Positions 1 to 6,266 are shown, counted from the first letter of the stretch. The stretch is DNA of 6,309 bases from Pseudomonadota bacterium (GCA_023454395.1 JAEYFY010000450.1:1-6309); one strand, 5' to 3'. Notes: generated from the sequence alone by a model not told the origin. Made by a program: numbers and translations.

Positions 1-722
1 ATCTGATTGAAATTACAGCTGATATTTTCCGTAAAAAAGATGACGAAGGTAAATACCTTGTTGATGTTATTCTTGATGAAGCGGCAAATAAAGGTACAGG
101 TAAATGGACTAGCCAAAGCTCTTTAGATTTAGGCGTGCCGGTTACTCTTATCACTGAGTCTGTATTTGCTCGTTATATCTCTTCATTAAAAGATCAACGG
201 GTTGCTGCATCTAAAGTATTATCTGGCCCTACACCTAAAGCATTCTCCGGTGATAAAAAAGCCTTTATTGAAAATGTTCGTCGTGCACTGTATTTAGGTA
301 AAATCGTCTCTTATGCGCAAGGTTTCCAACAACTGAAAGCAGCGTCAGACGAATATAACTGGGATTTAAACTATGGTGAAATTGCGAAGATTTTCCGTGC
401 GGGTTGTATCATCCGTGCTCAATTCCTGCAAAAAATCACAGATGCTTATAACGAAGATGCAAACATTGCAAATCTGCTGTTAGCGCCATACTTTAAACAA
501 ATCGCTGACGATTACCAACAAGCTCTGCGTGATGTTGTTTGTTATGGCGTACAAGCAGGTATTCCTACTCCAACATTCTCTGCAGCTATTTCTTACTACG
601 ATAGCTATCGTGCAGAAGTGTTACCAGCAAACTTAATCCAAGCTCAACGCGACTACTTTGGTGCGCATACTTATAAACGTACTGATAAAGATGGCGTATT
701 CCATACTGAGTGGATGGAATAA
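1..722 (+). CDS. gnd: 6-phosphogluconate dehydrogenase, C-terminal part (5' end outside window)
   Basis: This is the decarboxylating enzyme of the oxidative pentose phosphate pathway, cytosolic and dimeric, which converts 6-phosphogluconate and NADP+ to ribulose 5-phosphate, CO2 and NADPH. The reading frame is open from base 3, giving 239 codons to the TAA at 720-722, so roughly residues 230-468 of a 468-residue family protein. The 6PGDH signature [13 protein letters not shown] is encoded at 69-107. The all-helical C-terminal domain follows ([39 protein letters not shown]). The tail RDYFGAHTY carries the Arg and His (about R445 and H451) that in this family reach into the partner subunit's substrate site. 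A GTG at 135 could be mistaken for a start, but coding similarity runs straight through it. The gene is intact to its end and is followed by its own terminator. Confidence 0.97.
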   Translation, partial: LIEITADIFRKKDDEGKYLVDVILDEAANKGTGKWTSQSSLDLGVPVTLITESVFARYISSLKDQRVAASKVLSGPTPKAFSGDKKAFIENVRRALYLGKIVSYAQGFQQLKAASDEYNWDLNYGEIAKIFRAGCIIRAQFLQKITDAYNEDANIANLLLAPYFKQIADDYQQALRDVVCYGVQAGIPTPTFSAAISYYDSYRAEVLPANLIQAQRDYFGAHTYKRTDKDGVFHTEWME

Positions 723-753
723 AATGTTAAAACAATAAGCTATAGTTTTTAGG

Positions 754-779
754 GGTGCTGATAATACAGCACCTTTTTT
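754..779 (+). terminator. intrinsic terminator of gnd
   Basis: A perfect 7-bp stem, GGTGCTG (754-760) and CAGCACC (767-773), with a 6-base loop is followed at once by six T residues (774-779) and then more T-rich sequence. It lies 31 bases after the gnd stop codon and separates gnd from the accessory island behind it. Confidence 0.93.
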
Positions 780-964
780 ATTTTGAGCGATTAAATTCAA
801 TTACTGCTTCGCCGGCATTGGTAATTAATCAAATATATTTAACTCAAGGAAGAATTAAATACTAATGATAATTATTACGAATATATCCGAAATAAGATGA
901 TTGTTTTACAATTATTATTGAATGTACTGTGGTTGCATGCAGTGGTTGTGTGCTATTAAATATA
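780..964. other. AT-rich intergenic stretch, no gene recognised
   Basis: I see no credible gene here, only frames of a dozen or so codons. One is an 11-codon frame from the ATG at 865, which has a purine-rich AAGGAAG stretch upstream but no recognisable product. A short direct repeat GTGGTTG occurs at 929-935 and 942-948 around the palindromic TGCATGCA. The only promoter-like pair before the toxin remnant, TTGCAT (933-938) and TTAAAT (956-961), is weak. The stretch may be further decayed toxin-gene DNA, but no similarity is visible to support that. Confidence 0.4.
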
Positions 965-977
965 AAAAGGAATTTAT

Positions 978-1236
978 ATGAGTGATATTGATTCATTTGA
1001 CTATTAGCGAAGAAAAGATTAGCTAATATTGATAAACAATATCAGGCTCTAGTCGCTGTTATTAATAAACTTAAAGCTACGCCAGAAGGCTAGGGCGTGA
1101 TGATCCTGCCACCGTATATGGTCAGCCTGATAAGTATGTAGTAGTTAATGATCGTACGGGCGAAGTTACGCAAGTTAGTGATAAGACAGATCCTGATTGG
1201 ATTGATTATTCAAGAATAAGATGGAATAACAAATAA
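978..1236 (+). pseudogene. colicin E5-type tRNase toxin remnant, frameshifted, catalytic half missing
   Basis: The last 48 codons (1090-1233, stop TAA 1234-1236) read LGRDDPATVYG, then KYVVVNDRTGEVTQVSDK, then a DPDW...SRIRW tail. This closely matches the end of colicin E5's C-terminal ribonuclease domain, with about nine differences in 48 positions against the sequence as I remember it. Colicin E5 cuts the anticodons of queuosine-type tRNAs (Tyr, His, Asn, Asp). Upstream, an ATG at 978 with a good ribosome site (AAAGG 966-970) encodes MSDIDSFDY and stops at 1005. A second frame from 1001 (LLAKKRLANIDKQYQALVAV, then INKLKATPEG) stops at 1091. One base added near 998-1001 and one near 1088-1090 would join all three into a single 86-residue frame. 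Even when joined, the upstream part of the E5 domain, which carries several basic residues needed for cleavage, is absent. No receptor-binding or translocation domain is present. I infer a dead toxin fragment; the N-terminal segment matches nothing I know. Confidence 0.82.
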
Positions 1237-1568
1237 TGGAAAAGAAACTATTTAATCATGGCGTTTTATATAACAACGGGACTGATTTCTTTAAGCTAAA
1301 AGGTAATGCCTCAATGAAATTATCTCCTAAAGCAGCTATGGAAGTTTGTAAAGAAGCGACAAAACAGAAATTATGGGTACTAGGAGTTGATGGAGGGCAT
1401 TGGTTTAATCCTGGGTTTAGACCCGATGGTGAAGCCTCTTGGTCAGGGAAAACCAAATTATTTAAAGAAAATAAATTAGCTGAGAATAATCAATTGGCGA
1501 TTGATAGCATCAAAGAAGACTCTACGGATGGATACACTGCATTTATAGTAACCATTGGCAACCCATAA
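1236..1568 (+). CDS. colicin E5 immunity (ImmE5-like) protein
   Basis: This is the immunity partner of the E5 anticodon nuclease. In the family it binds the toxin's nuclease domain and blocks its tRNA-binding cleft, protecting the cell's cytoplasm. From the internal Met at codon 27 the protein reads MKLSPKAAMEVCKEATKQKL, then WVLGVDGGHWFNPGF, and near the end GYTAFIV. This is the layout of the 83-residue ImmE5, including the LG(I/V)DGGHW core. The ATG at 1236 overlaps the toxin stop (TAATG), typical of coupled toxin-immunity pairs, and gives 110 residues. The ATG at 1314 gives 84 residues, matching the family length. The 26-residue extension has no counterpart I can recall, so the shorter product may be the true one. 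The frame is intact while its toxin is broken, which suggests an orphan immunity kept for protection. It could also be inert debris. Confidence 0.88.
   Translation: MEKKLFNHGVLYNNGTDFFKLKGNASMKLSPKAAMEVCKEATKQKLWVLGVDGGHWFNPGFRPDGEASWSGKTKLFKENKLAENNQLAIDSIKEDSTDGYTAFIVTIGNP
1298..1316 (+). promoter_or_regulatory. ribosome site for the alternative immunity start at 1314
   Basis: AAAAGG at 1298-1303 lies 10 bases before the ATG at 1314-1316. The spacing is a little long but usable. The ATG at 1236 has only a weak GGA at 1223-1225. Together with the family-length match, this favours translation from 1314, or from both starts. Confidence 0.45.
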
Positions 1569-1749
1569 AGTATTATTCTACGTTGAAAAATAATGAGTAC
1601 AAACCAACAGAAATTTTGTTAAGAGAGATAATAGAGTAAGTATTAAAAAACTAACTTATCAATAAGTAAGATTTTACCTTGTTGATGATCGAAGTGTGTC
1701 ATAGCCAATATCCTATTTTTTCTATTACACTTATTTTAATCCATTAAAG
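1569..1749. other. intergenic stretch after the immunity gene; possible gene-tail debris
   Basis: There is no complete gene. The only item of note is an open stretch in the third frame ending at TAA 1637-1639, which reads YYSTLKNNEYKPTEILLREI near its end. It looks like the C-terminus of a real protein, perhaps a second small immunity protein, but I cannot name it and it has no credible start. Confidence 0.3.
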
Positions 1750-1764
1750 TGACAATAATTGTCA
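1750..1764. repeat. 15-bp perfect palindrome TGACAAT-A-ATTGTCA
   Basis: The 7-bp arms are perfectly complementary around a single central A, too tight for a stable RNA hairpin, so it looks more like a binding site for a dimeric regulator. It is not next to any promoter I can recognise. It lies between two genes that converge on it, which weakens an operator reading. Confidence 0.5.
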
Positions 1765-1796
1765 GTAGCATTTTAATTAAAAATGAATAGCATAAT

Positions 1797-1829
1797 AAAA
1801 AGAGAGTATTTATTTAAACACTCTCTTTT
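1797..1829. terminator. bidirectional intrinsic terminator between the immunity gene and dctA copy 1
   Basis: The stem AGAGAGT (1801-1807) with ACTCTCT (1820-1826) is flanked by AAAA on the left and TTTT on the right, so it offers a U-run in both directions. Inner TTT/AAA pairs (1809-1811 with 1816-1818) extend it past one mismatch. It lies 55 bases downstream of the dctA copy 1 stop and would also stop read-through from the immunity gene. Confidence 0.85.
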
Positions 1830-1836
1830 ATCATTA

Positions 1837-1875
1837 TTAAGTTAAGAAATTGAGTTAAGAAATTAAGTTAAGAAA
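1837..1875. repeat. three tandem 13-bp repeats, TTAAGTTAAGAAA
   Basis: The units at 1837-1849 and 1863-1875 are identical. The middle one (1850-1862) differs by one base (G for A at 1852). They fill most of the space between the dctA copy 1 stop (1885) and its terminator, so on the - strand they form the 3' untranslated region. This looks like replication slippage; a regulatory role is possible but unsupported. Confidence 0.9.
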
Positions 1876-1884
1876 AAGTCCAAT

Positions 1885-3237
1885 CTATTGCTCAGTGACT
1901 TTCACATAATGAGGTTCTTCATTTACATTATCAGAGACTAATTTATCATCGGCAAAGTCTTCTCTTGATATTTTGCCACTAAAAACACCATTCATTCTCT
2001 CTTTGTCTAAGGCATTTTCCCAACGAGCGACAACAATACAAGCGCAAGCATTACCCACAAGATTAGTTAATGCACGACACTCTGACATAAAGCGGTCAAT
2101 CCCTAGAATTAATGCCATACCAGCAACAGGAACACTAGGAACAACCGATAATGTTGCGGCAAGAGTAATGAAACCGGCTCCTGTAACACCCGCAGCACCT
2201 TTTGAGCTGATCATAGCAACAAACAGTAACGTAATTTGTTCTGTTAATGACAAATCAACGCCTGTTGCTTGAGCGATGAATAAAGCTGCCATTGTCATAT
2301 AGATATTGGTGCCATCTAAATTAAAAGAATAACCCGTTGGAATAACTAAACCAACGACAGATTTTTTACAGCCCAGTTGCTCCATTTTACTCATTAATGT
2401 GGGGAGGGCAGCTTCAGATGAAGAGGTACCTAATACTAACCATAACTCATCTTTAATATATTTAATTAAAGAGAGAATGGAGAAGCCGTTATATTTGGCA
2501 ACAGCGCCTAATACTACGAGTACAAAAAGTAATGCAGTAAGATAAAAGGTAATCACTAACAACATTAAATTGCCAATAGAAGAAATACCATATTTACCTA
2601 TTGTAAAAGCCATGGCACCAAAGGCACCAATAGGTGCTAGCTTCATTAGCATACCCACCATCTTAAAAATCGGGTCGCAAAGATGCTGTAAGAATTTTAA
2701 TACAGGCTCACCCCGTGAACCTATTGATGCTAATGCTAGACCAAAAATCACAGAAACAAACAATACTTGTAAGATATTGCCGTTAACTAATGGGCTAACG
2801 ATAGTATCTGGGATGATATTCATTAAAAAATCAACAAGAGAAGAACTGTGTGCTTGTGTGACATACATTTCTACTCGACTACTATCTAATGATTCGGGAG
2901 AGATATTTAAGCCATCGCCAGGGCGAATAATATTCGCGGTTATTAATCCAATAATCAGCGCAATAGTCGAAAAGGTTAAGAAGTAAATCATTGATTTACC
3001 AGCTACCTTTCCTACTGCTTTCATATTATTCATGCCAGCAATACCTGTGACTACAGTTAAGAAAATCACAGGTGCAATAATCATTTTGACGATTTTGATA
3101 AAACCATCACCTAACGGTTTGAAAGATCCACCCACATCTGGATAAAAATGACCCAGCAGAATACCCAGAATGATAGCGATAATTACTTGGACATATAACA
3201 CACGATAAAAGGGGAGCTTGCGGGATGAAGTCTGCAT
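1885..3237 (-). CDS. dctA: C4-dicarboxylate transporter DctA, copy 1
   Basis: An inner-membrane secondary transporter of the dicarboxylate/amino acid:cation symporter family, importing succinate, fumarate and malate with protons for aerobic growth. All family landmarks are present in 450 residues. They are an N-terminal region with LGHFYPDVG and [20 protein letters not shown] (41-60), hairpin 1 with [11 protein letters not shown] (269-279), TM7 with NLDGTNIYM (306-314), hairpin 2 with [13 protein letters not shown] (344-356), and TM8 with [19 protein letters not shown] (379-397), whose polar residues bind substrate. The E. coli protein is 428 residues; the extra length is an acidic, variable C-terminal tail from about residue 422. 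AGGGA (3244-3248) stands 6 bases before the ATG. It has its own promoter and terminator and a 436-base gap from the second copy, so it is not co-transcribed. The two copies agree at about 90% of the first 420 residues by eye. Confidence 0.95.
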   Translation of the reverse strand: MQTSSRKLPFYRVLYVQVIIAIILGILLGHFYPDVGGSFKPLGDGFIKIVKMIIAPVIFLTVVTGIAGMNNMKAVGKVAGKSMIYFLTFSTIALIIGLITANIIRPGDGLNISPESLDSSRVEMYVTQAHSSSLVDFLMNIIPDTIVSPLVNGNILQVLFVSVIFGLALASIGSRGEPVLKFLQHLCDPIFKMVGMLMKLAPIGAFGAMAFTIGKYGISSIGNLMLLVITFYLTALLFVLVVLGAVAKYNGFSILSLIKYIKDELWLVLGTSSSEAALPTLMSKMEQLGCKKSVVGLVIPTGYSFNLDGTNIYMTMAALFIAQATGVDLSLTEQITLLFVAMISSKGAAGVTGAGFITLAATLSVVPSVPVAGMALILGIDRFMSECRALTNLVGNACACIVVARWENALDKERMNGVFSGKISREDFADDKLVSDNVNEEPHYVKVTEQ

Positions 3238-3326
3238 AAAAATTCCCTGTAACTGAAAGATATTTGAATAATTAAAAAGTCATTATGTTGTAAATTATTA
3301 TTTACATTTATTTTGTTGTAACAGGT

Positions 3327-3355
3327 AACTTAAAGGTATGAGTAAATCAGGTCAA
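3327..3355 (-). promoter_or_regulatory. candidate sigma-70 promoter of dctA copy 1
   Basis: Reading the - strand, TTGACC (3355-3350) and TAAGTT (3332-3327) are 17 bases apart. The predicted start is near 3320, giving a leader of about 83 bases. The same pair with the same spacing occurs before the second dctA copy, and 18 bases covering the -35 element and its upstream flank are identical in both (TCAGGTCAATAAAATAAA on the + strand, 3347-3364 and 5151-5168). Conservation between otherwise diverged leaders is the main support. The -10 itself is poor, which suggests a need for an activator. A possible half-site TGTGC near 3383 could belong to CRP, a known regulator of E. coli dctA, but it is too weak to call. 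Confidence 0.6.
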
Positions 3356-3392
3356 TAAAATAAAGTTGATTTTATCAAATATTGTGCTCTTC

Positions 3393-3408
3393 ATCTAAAA
3401 AAATAGAT
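3393..3408. repeat. small inverted repeat ATCTA-N6-TAGAT
   Basis: Perfect 5-bp arms flank six A residues, about 40 bases upstream of the dctA copy 1 -35 element. It could be a regulator site, but such short AT-rich repeats arise easily by chance. Apart from this, the promoter and the terminator, I see nothing in the 436-base gap between the two dctA genes. Confidence 0.3.
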
Positions 3409-3629
3409 TTAATTTCAATTTATCGACATTTGTGGAATTTATTTTTCATAAATCAATAAGTTAATGAAATTATATTTTGTTTTAATTTATTATGTTTATT
3501 TAAAAATATGTGTGTTTGGCTTTATTTTTTGGTGAATTAAATGGTTTAAATGTAAAAAAAGATGAAAAGGAAGAAATGAGAAAGGGTATTTTATCTAATT
3601 CTTTGTTTTTGTTTGATTATTTTAAAAGT

Positions 3630-3653
3630 AAAAGAGCGCATAAGCGCTCTTTT
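3630..3653 (-). terminator. intrinsic terminator of dctA copy 2
   Basis: A perfect 10-bp stem, AAAAGAGCGC (3630-3639) with GCGCTCTTTT (3644-3653), has a 4-base loop. On the - strand it ends in a T-run and lies 20 bases after the dctA copy 2 stop. It isolates the second copy from the first. Confidence 0.92.
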
Positions 3654-3673
3654 ATGGATCATGTAAATGATTT

Positions 3674-5023
3674 TTATTTTACTGGGATTTTAATTGAGTT
3701 ATCAGACTCAGTTTCAATAGTCGCCAATGGAGCCTCTTCAATAAATTCACTTGATGCTCTACCACTAAAGACATCATTCATTCTTTCTTTATCTAAGGCA
3801 TTTTCCCAACGAGCAACAACGATACAGGCACAAGCATTACCCACAAGGTTGGTTAATGCACGACACTCTGACATAAAACGGTCAATCCCTAAAATTAATG
3901 CCATACCTGCAACGGGAACGCTAGGAACAACGGATAAGGTTGCTGCTAAAGTAATAAAGCCAGCACCAGTAACACCCGCAGCACCTTTTGAACTTATCAT
4001 TGCAACTAAGAGTAGGGTGATTTGCTCTGTTAATGAAAGATCAATGCCTGTAGCTTGCGCAATAAATAGAGCCGCCATGGTCATATAGATGTTAGTACCA
4101 TCTAAGTTAAAGGAGTAACCCGTTGGAATAACTAAGCCGACGACGGATTTTTTACAGCCTACATTTTCCATTTTACGCATTAAGCTAGGTAAAGCGGCTT
4201 CTGAAGAAGAAGTACCTAATACTAACCAAAGTTCATCTTTAATATATTTAATTAAAGAGAGAATAGAGAAGCCATTATATTTTGCAACAGCACCTAACAC
4301 GACAAGAACAAACAATAATGAAGTTATGTAGAAAGTCAGAACGAGCAATACTAAGTTACTGATTGATGAAATACCGTACTTCCCGATGGTAAAGGCCATT
4401 GCACCAAAAGCGCCGATAGGTGCTAATTTCATTAGCATGCCGACCATTTTGAATACTGGCTCTGAGAAGTTTTGTAAGAACTTAAGAACTGGCTCGCCAC
4501 GAGTCCCGATAGAGGCTAATGCAATACCAAAGACAACAGAAACAAACAGTACTTGTAGAATATTGCCGTTAACTAATGGGCTAACAACTGTTTCAGGAAT
4601 GATATTCATTAAGAAACCAACAATAGACGAGTCATGTGCTTTTGAAACATAACTTTCTACTTTGCTCGCATCTAATGAAGCAGGAGAGATATTTAAACCA
4701 TCACCAGGGCGAATAACGTTTGCAACGATTAAACCAATAATTAATGCAATGGTAGAGAAAGTCAGGAAGTAAATCATGGATTTACCCGCGACTGTACCCA
4801 CAGCTTTCATATTATTCATACCGGCAATGCCAGTGACGACTGTTAAGAAGATAACAGGCGCGATGATCATTTTTACAATTTTGATAAATCCATCACCAAG
4901 TGGTTTAAAGGATTCACCAACGTCAGGGTAAAAATGTCCAAGCAAGATACCGAGTAAGATGGCAACGATAACTTGCACATATAGCACTTTATAAAGTGGT
5001 TGTTTTTTAGTTGAAGTTTGCAT
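3674..5023 (-). CDS. dctA: C4-dicarboxylate transporter DctA, copy 2
   Basis: The paralogue of the downstream gene, with the same predicted role in proton-coupled uptake of succinate, fumarate and malate across the inner membrane. Its 449 residues align with copy 1 without gaps to about residue 421, and all substrate-site motifs are identical ([48 protein letters not shown]). Roughly 43 differences are spread over that span. They cluster at residues 115-136 and at 185-190, and the last ~28 residues are unrelated ([20 protein letters not shown]). The DNA of the identical segments shows many synonymous changes, so the duplication is not recent. AGGGA (5031-5035) lies 7 bases before the ATG. The gene has its own promoter and a strong terminator. 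Which copy is the ancestral dctA cannot be told from here, so the symbol is used for both. Confidence 0.95.
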   Translation of the reverse strand: MQTSTKKQPLYKVLYVQVIVAILLGILLGHFYPDVGESFKPLGDGFIKIVKMIIAPVIFLTVVTGIAGMNNMKAVGTVAGKSMIYFLTFSTIALIIGLIVANVIRPGDGLNISPASLDASKVESYVSKAHDSSIVGFLMNIIPETVVSPLVNGNILQVLFVSVVFGIALASIGTRGEPVLKFLQNFSEPVFKMVGMLMKLAPIGAFGAMAFTIGKYGISSISNLVLLVLTFYITSLLFVLVVLGAVAKYNGFSILSLIKYIKDELWLVLGTSSSEAALPSLMRKMENVGCKKSVVGLVIPTGYSFNLDGTNIYMTMAALFIAQATGIDLSLTEQITLLLVAMISSKGAAGVTGAGFITLAATLSVVPSVPVAGMALILGIDRFMSECRALTNLVGNACACIVVARWENALDKERMNDVFSGRASSEFIEEAPLATIETESDNSIKIPVK

Positions 5024-5130
5024 GAAAATTTCCCTGCACCTATTGGTACATTGTTTATATATTTATTTATATGTTAGAAAATAACCGAATTGTAAATGAA
5101 GTTTTACATTATTGTATTTTTATTGATGCT

Positions 5131-5159
5131 AACTTAAATGTACTACTAATTCAGGTCAA
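5131..5159 (-). promoter_or_regulatory. candidate sigma-70 promoter of dctA copy 2
   Basis: On the - strand TTGACC (5159-5154) and TAAGTT (5136-5131) are separated by 17 bases, matching the element before copy 1. The predicted start near 5124 gives a leader of about 100 bases. The rest of the leader has diverged from copy 1, so the retained core and its flank (5151-5168) are probably under selection. Confidence 0.6.
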
Positions 5160-5325
5160 TAAAATAAAACCTATTTAGTAAATTATTGAGTGCTGAAACG
5201 AGTAAATTTATTAATAATCTCTGTCTTGTACATTTTTTAGCGTTATTGATAGGGTAATAAGAAATTAGTGGAATTTATTCTGATTTTTTTCTTTTTATTG
5301 GAATTAAATATTGGGTTGTTTTCGG

Positions 5326-5340
5326 ATTAGATTATCTAAT
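5326..5340. repeat. 15-bp perfect palindrome ATTAGAT-T-ATCTAAT
   Basis: Perfect 7-bp arms surround one base, about 170 bases upstream of the dctA copy 2 promoter. It has the form of a dimeric regulator site, but it is far from the promoter and AT-rich, so chance is not excluded. Confidence 0.4.
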
Positions 5341-5392
5341 ATTAGTTTTAAGGGTGTAAATCTATACATACAGCAGGAATAGATATCATGCT

Positions 5393-5433
5393 AACAATTA
5401 CCCTTAGCTGAATTTATAACTAGGGTAATTGTT
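5393..5433. repeat. 41-base inverted repeat downstream of yeaK, no T-run
   Basis: Perfect 11-bp arms, AACAATTACCC (5393-5403) and GGGTAATTGTT (5423-5433), gain three further pairs past a bulged T (TAG with CTA). It starts 20 bases after the yeaK stop on the - strand, where a terminator would be expected. Neither strand has a T-run after it, so it is not a standard intrinsic terminator. It may protect the mRNA 3' end, act with Rho, or bind a protein. Confidence 0.7.
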
Positions 5434-5452
5434 AAAGATAAGTTGACCGTTT

Positions 5453-5953
5453 TTATTTTTCGTTTTCTTCGTCACGAATAAAAGAGATTAATTCGGGGTG
5501 TGCAATACGTTTGTAATCTTGCGTATTCAGAATAATAGAGCGCTCTAATGTACCCGCATTAAACGCTAACTCATCAAAGCGTTCAAAAAGTAAAGGGTCA
5601 GCGACAAGCTTCAATGAAGGATGAAAACTAAAAGGGGGAATTGCGCCAAAGACACACTGGGTGAGATCATCCACTTCTTTAGGGCTTGCTAAAGATGCTC
5701 TTGTCCCCCCGATTTGGTGAGCAAGTTTTGAAAGGTCAGCTTGTTTATCGGCGGGTAATATTGCCAGCACATGTTGTTTAACACCGTTACCTTTTATATG
5801 GCAAACAAGTCCTTTTGCGCCTTGTCCTAATTTTGTTCCTCTGATTTTTGCAACTTCTTCAGAACGACCTGCGGTAGGGTGTTCCATTACACGGTAAGTA
5901 GCGTGGTTTTTATCTAATAAAGCAGTGAGTTGCTCAAAAATAGTCAAAGACAT
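5453..5953 (-). CDS. yeaK: YeaK-type aminoacyl-tRNA deacylase (YbaK/ProX editing family)
   Basis: A freestanding cytosolic trans-editing enzyme related to the editing domain of prolyl-tRNA synthetase. It hydrolyses wrongly charged aminoacyl-tRNA; the E. coli relative is reported to act on seryl- and threonyl-type mischarging. The 166 residues match the E. coli length of 167. Seen in the sequence are IRGTKLGQGAKGLVC (residues 37-51) with the conserved Lys47, HVLAILPADKQADLSKLA (61-78), and the GxxxP loop GAIPPFSFHP (103-112), then LVADPLLFERFDELAFNAG (116-134). The ATG at 5953 is chosen because AGGAG (5964-5960) lies 6 bases before it. A TTG one codon upstream would leave only 3 bases. It stands alone, divergent from the alcohol dehydrogenase gene, with a probable promoter 39-44 bases upstream. 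It is intact and ordinary for the family; the exact tRNA specificity cannot be read from the sequence. Confidence 0.94.
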   Translation of the reverse strand: MSLTIFEQLTALLDKNHATYRVMEHPTAGRSEEVAKIRGTKLGQGAKGLVCHIKGNGVKQHVLAILPADKQADLSKLAHQIGGTRASLASPKEVDDLTQCVFGAIPPFSFHPSLKLVADPLLFERFDELAFNAGTLERSIILNTQDYKRIAHPELISFIRDEENEK

Positions 5954-5982
5954 CAATGACTCCTGAATTAATAAGTTATTTA

Positions 5983-6007
5983 TTTAAAGTCATTATACGA
6001 CTTTAAA
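5983..6007 (-). promoter_or_regulatory. yeaK -10 element inside a perfect 9-bp inverted repeat (operator candidate)
   Basis: The arms TTTAAAGTC (5983-5991) and GACTTTAAA (5999-6007) flank a 7-base spacer. On the - strand the spacer contains a consensus TATAAT (5997-5992), placing a start near 5985 and a leader of about 32 bases to the ATG at 5953. No good -35 hexamer is visible at 16-18 bases (GCAGAA at best). A dimeric regulator bound here would cover the -10 and the start site, so repression is the simplest reading. Confidence 0.55.
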
Positions 6008-6188
6008 AAAAATATTCTGCTGTGATGTTTACAGTTGGTTTTGATTATTTTGATAAGCTTTTCAAATTATTTTATTACAAACAATAATATGTTAATAGTA
6101 TTATCCTATTGAATTAATAGAGTAATTAAATTACCAATATTATATTCGTGTACTAATATTATAAATAAATTGATATTTATTTATTATT

Positions 6189-6202
6189 TTGATGATGATC
6201 AA
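6189..6202 (+). promoter_or_regulatory. perfect FNR box upstream of the alcohol dehydrogenase
   Basis: TTGAT-GATG-ATCAA matches the FNR consensus TTGAT-N4-ATCAA at all ten defined positions. Its centre (6195.5) is 41.5 bases before a start predicted near 6237, the usual class II activating position. This implies oxygen-sensitive induction of the gene at 6267. The site lies about 190 bases above the yeaK -10, so control of yeaK is less likely. Confidence 0.7.
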
Positions 6203-6224
6203 TTTAAGAACAAAAAGAATAGAA

Positions 6225-6230
6225 CATATT
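6225..6230 (+). promoter_or_regulatory. candidate -10 element of the alcohol dehydrogenase gene
   Basis: CATATT matches TATAAT at four of six positions and lies 22 bases after the FNR box, leaving a leader of about 30 bases. No -35 hexamer is evident, as expected where FNR replaces it. Confidence 0.45.
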
Positions 6231-6266
6231 AAAACATAGATTTAATTACTAAAAAGGAAGTCAATA

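Noticed and set aside
135..722. A separate 195-residue gene starting at the GTG at 135
   Set aside because: The frame is open to the window edge and the 6PGDH signature lies upstream of this codon, so it is inside gnd.
1256..1456. A 66-residue frame on the - strand inside the immunity gene
   Set aside because: It is antisense to a recognised ImmE5-like gene and has no ribosome site or family resemblance.
1973..2986. Two + strand frames inside dctA copy 1, and the matching one at 4386-4652 in copy 2
   Set aside because: They are antisense to well-conserved DctA coding sequence, and they recur in both copies only because the copies are homologous.
3375..3400. CRP site upstream of dctA copy 1
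   Set aside because: Only one half-site (TGTGC) is recognisable and the other half does not match. The equivalent region of copy 2 is no better.
3576..4088. A + strand gene starting at the ATG at 3576, behind a good-looking AAAAGGAAG
   Set aside because: It runs through the dctA copy 2 terminator and then antisense through its coding region. The product is a low-complexity shadow of DctA codons.
5954..5956. TTG as the yeaK start
   Set aside because: It leaves only 3 bases after AGGAG. The next codon is ATG with a 6-base spacing.
6017..6040. CRP site near TGTGATGTTTACAGT
   Set aside because: The left half TGTGA is good, but the right half CAGTT matches TCACA at only one position.
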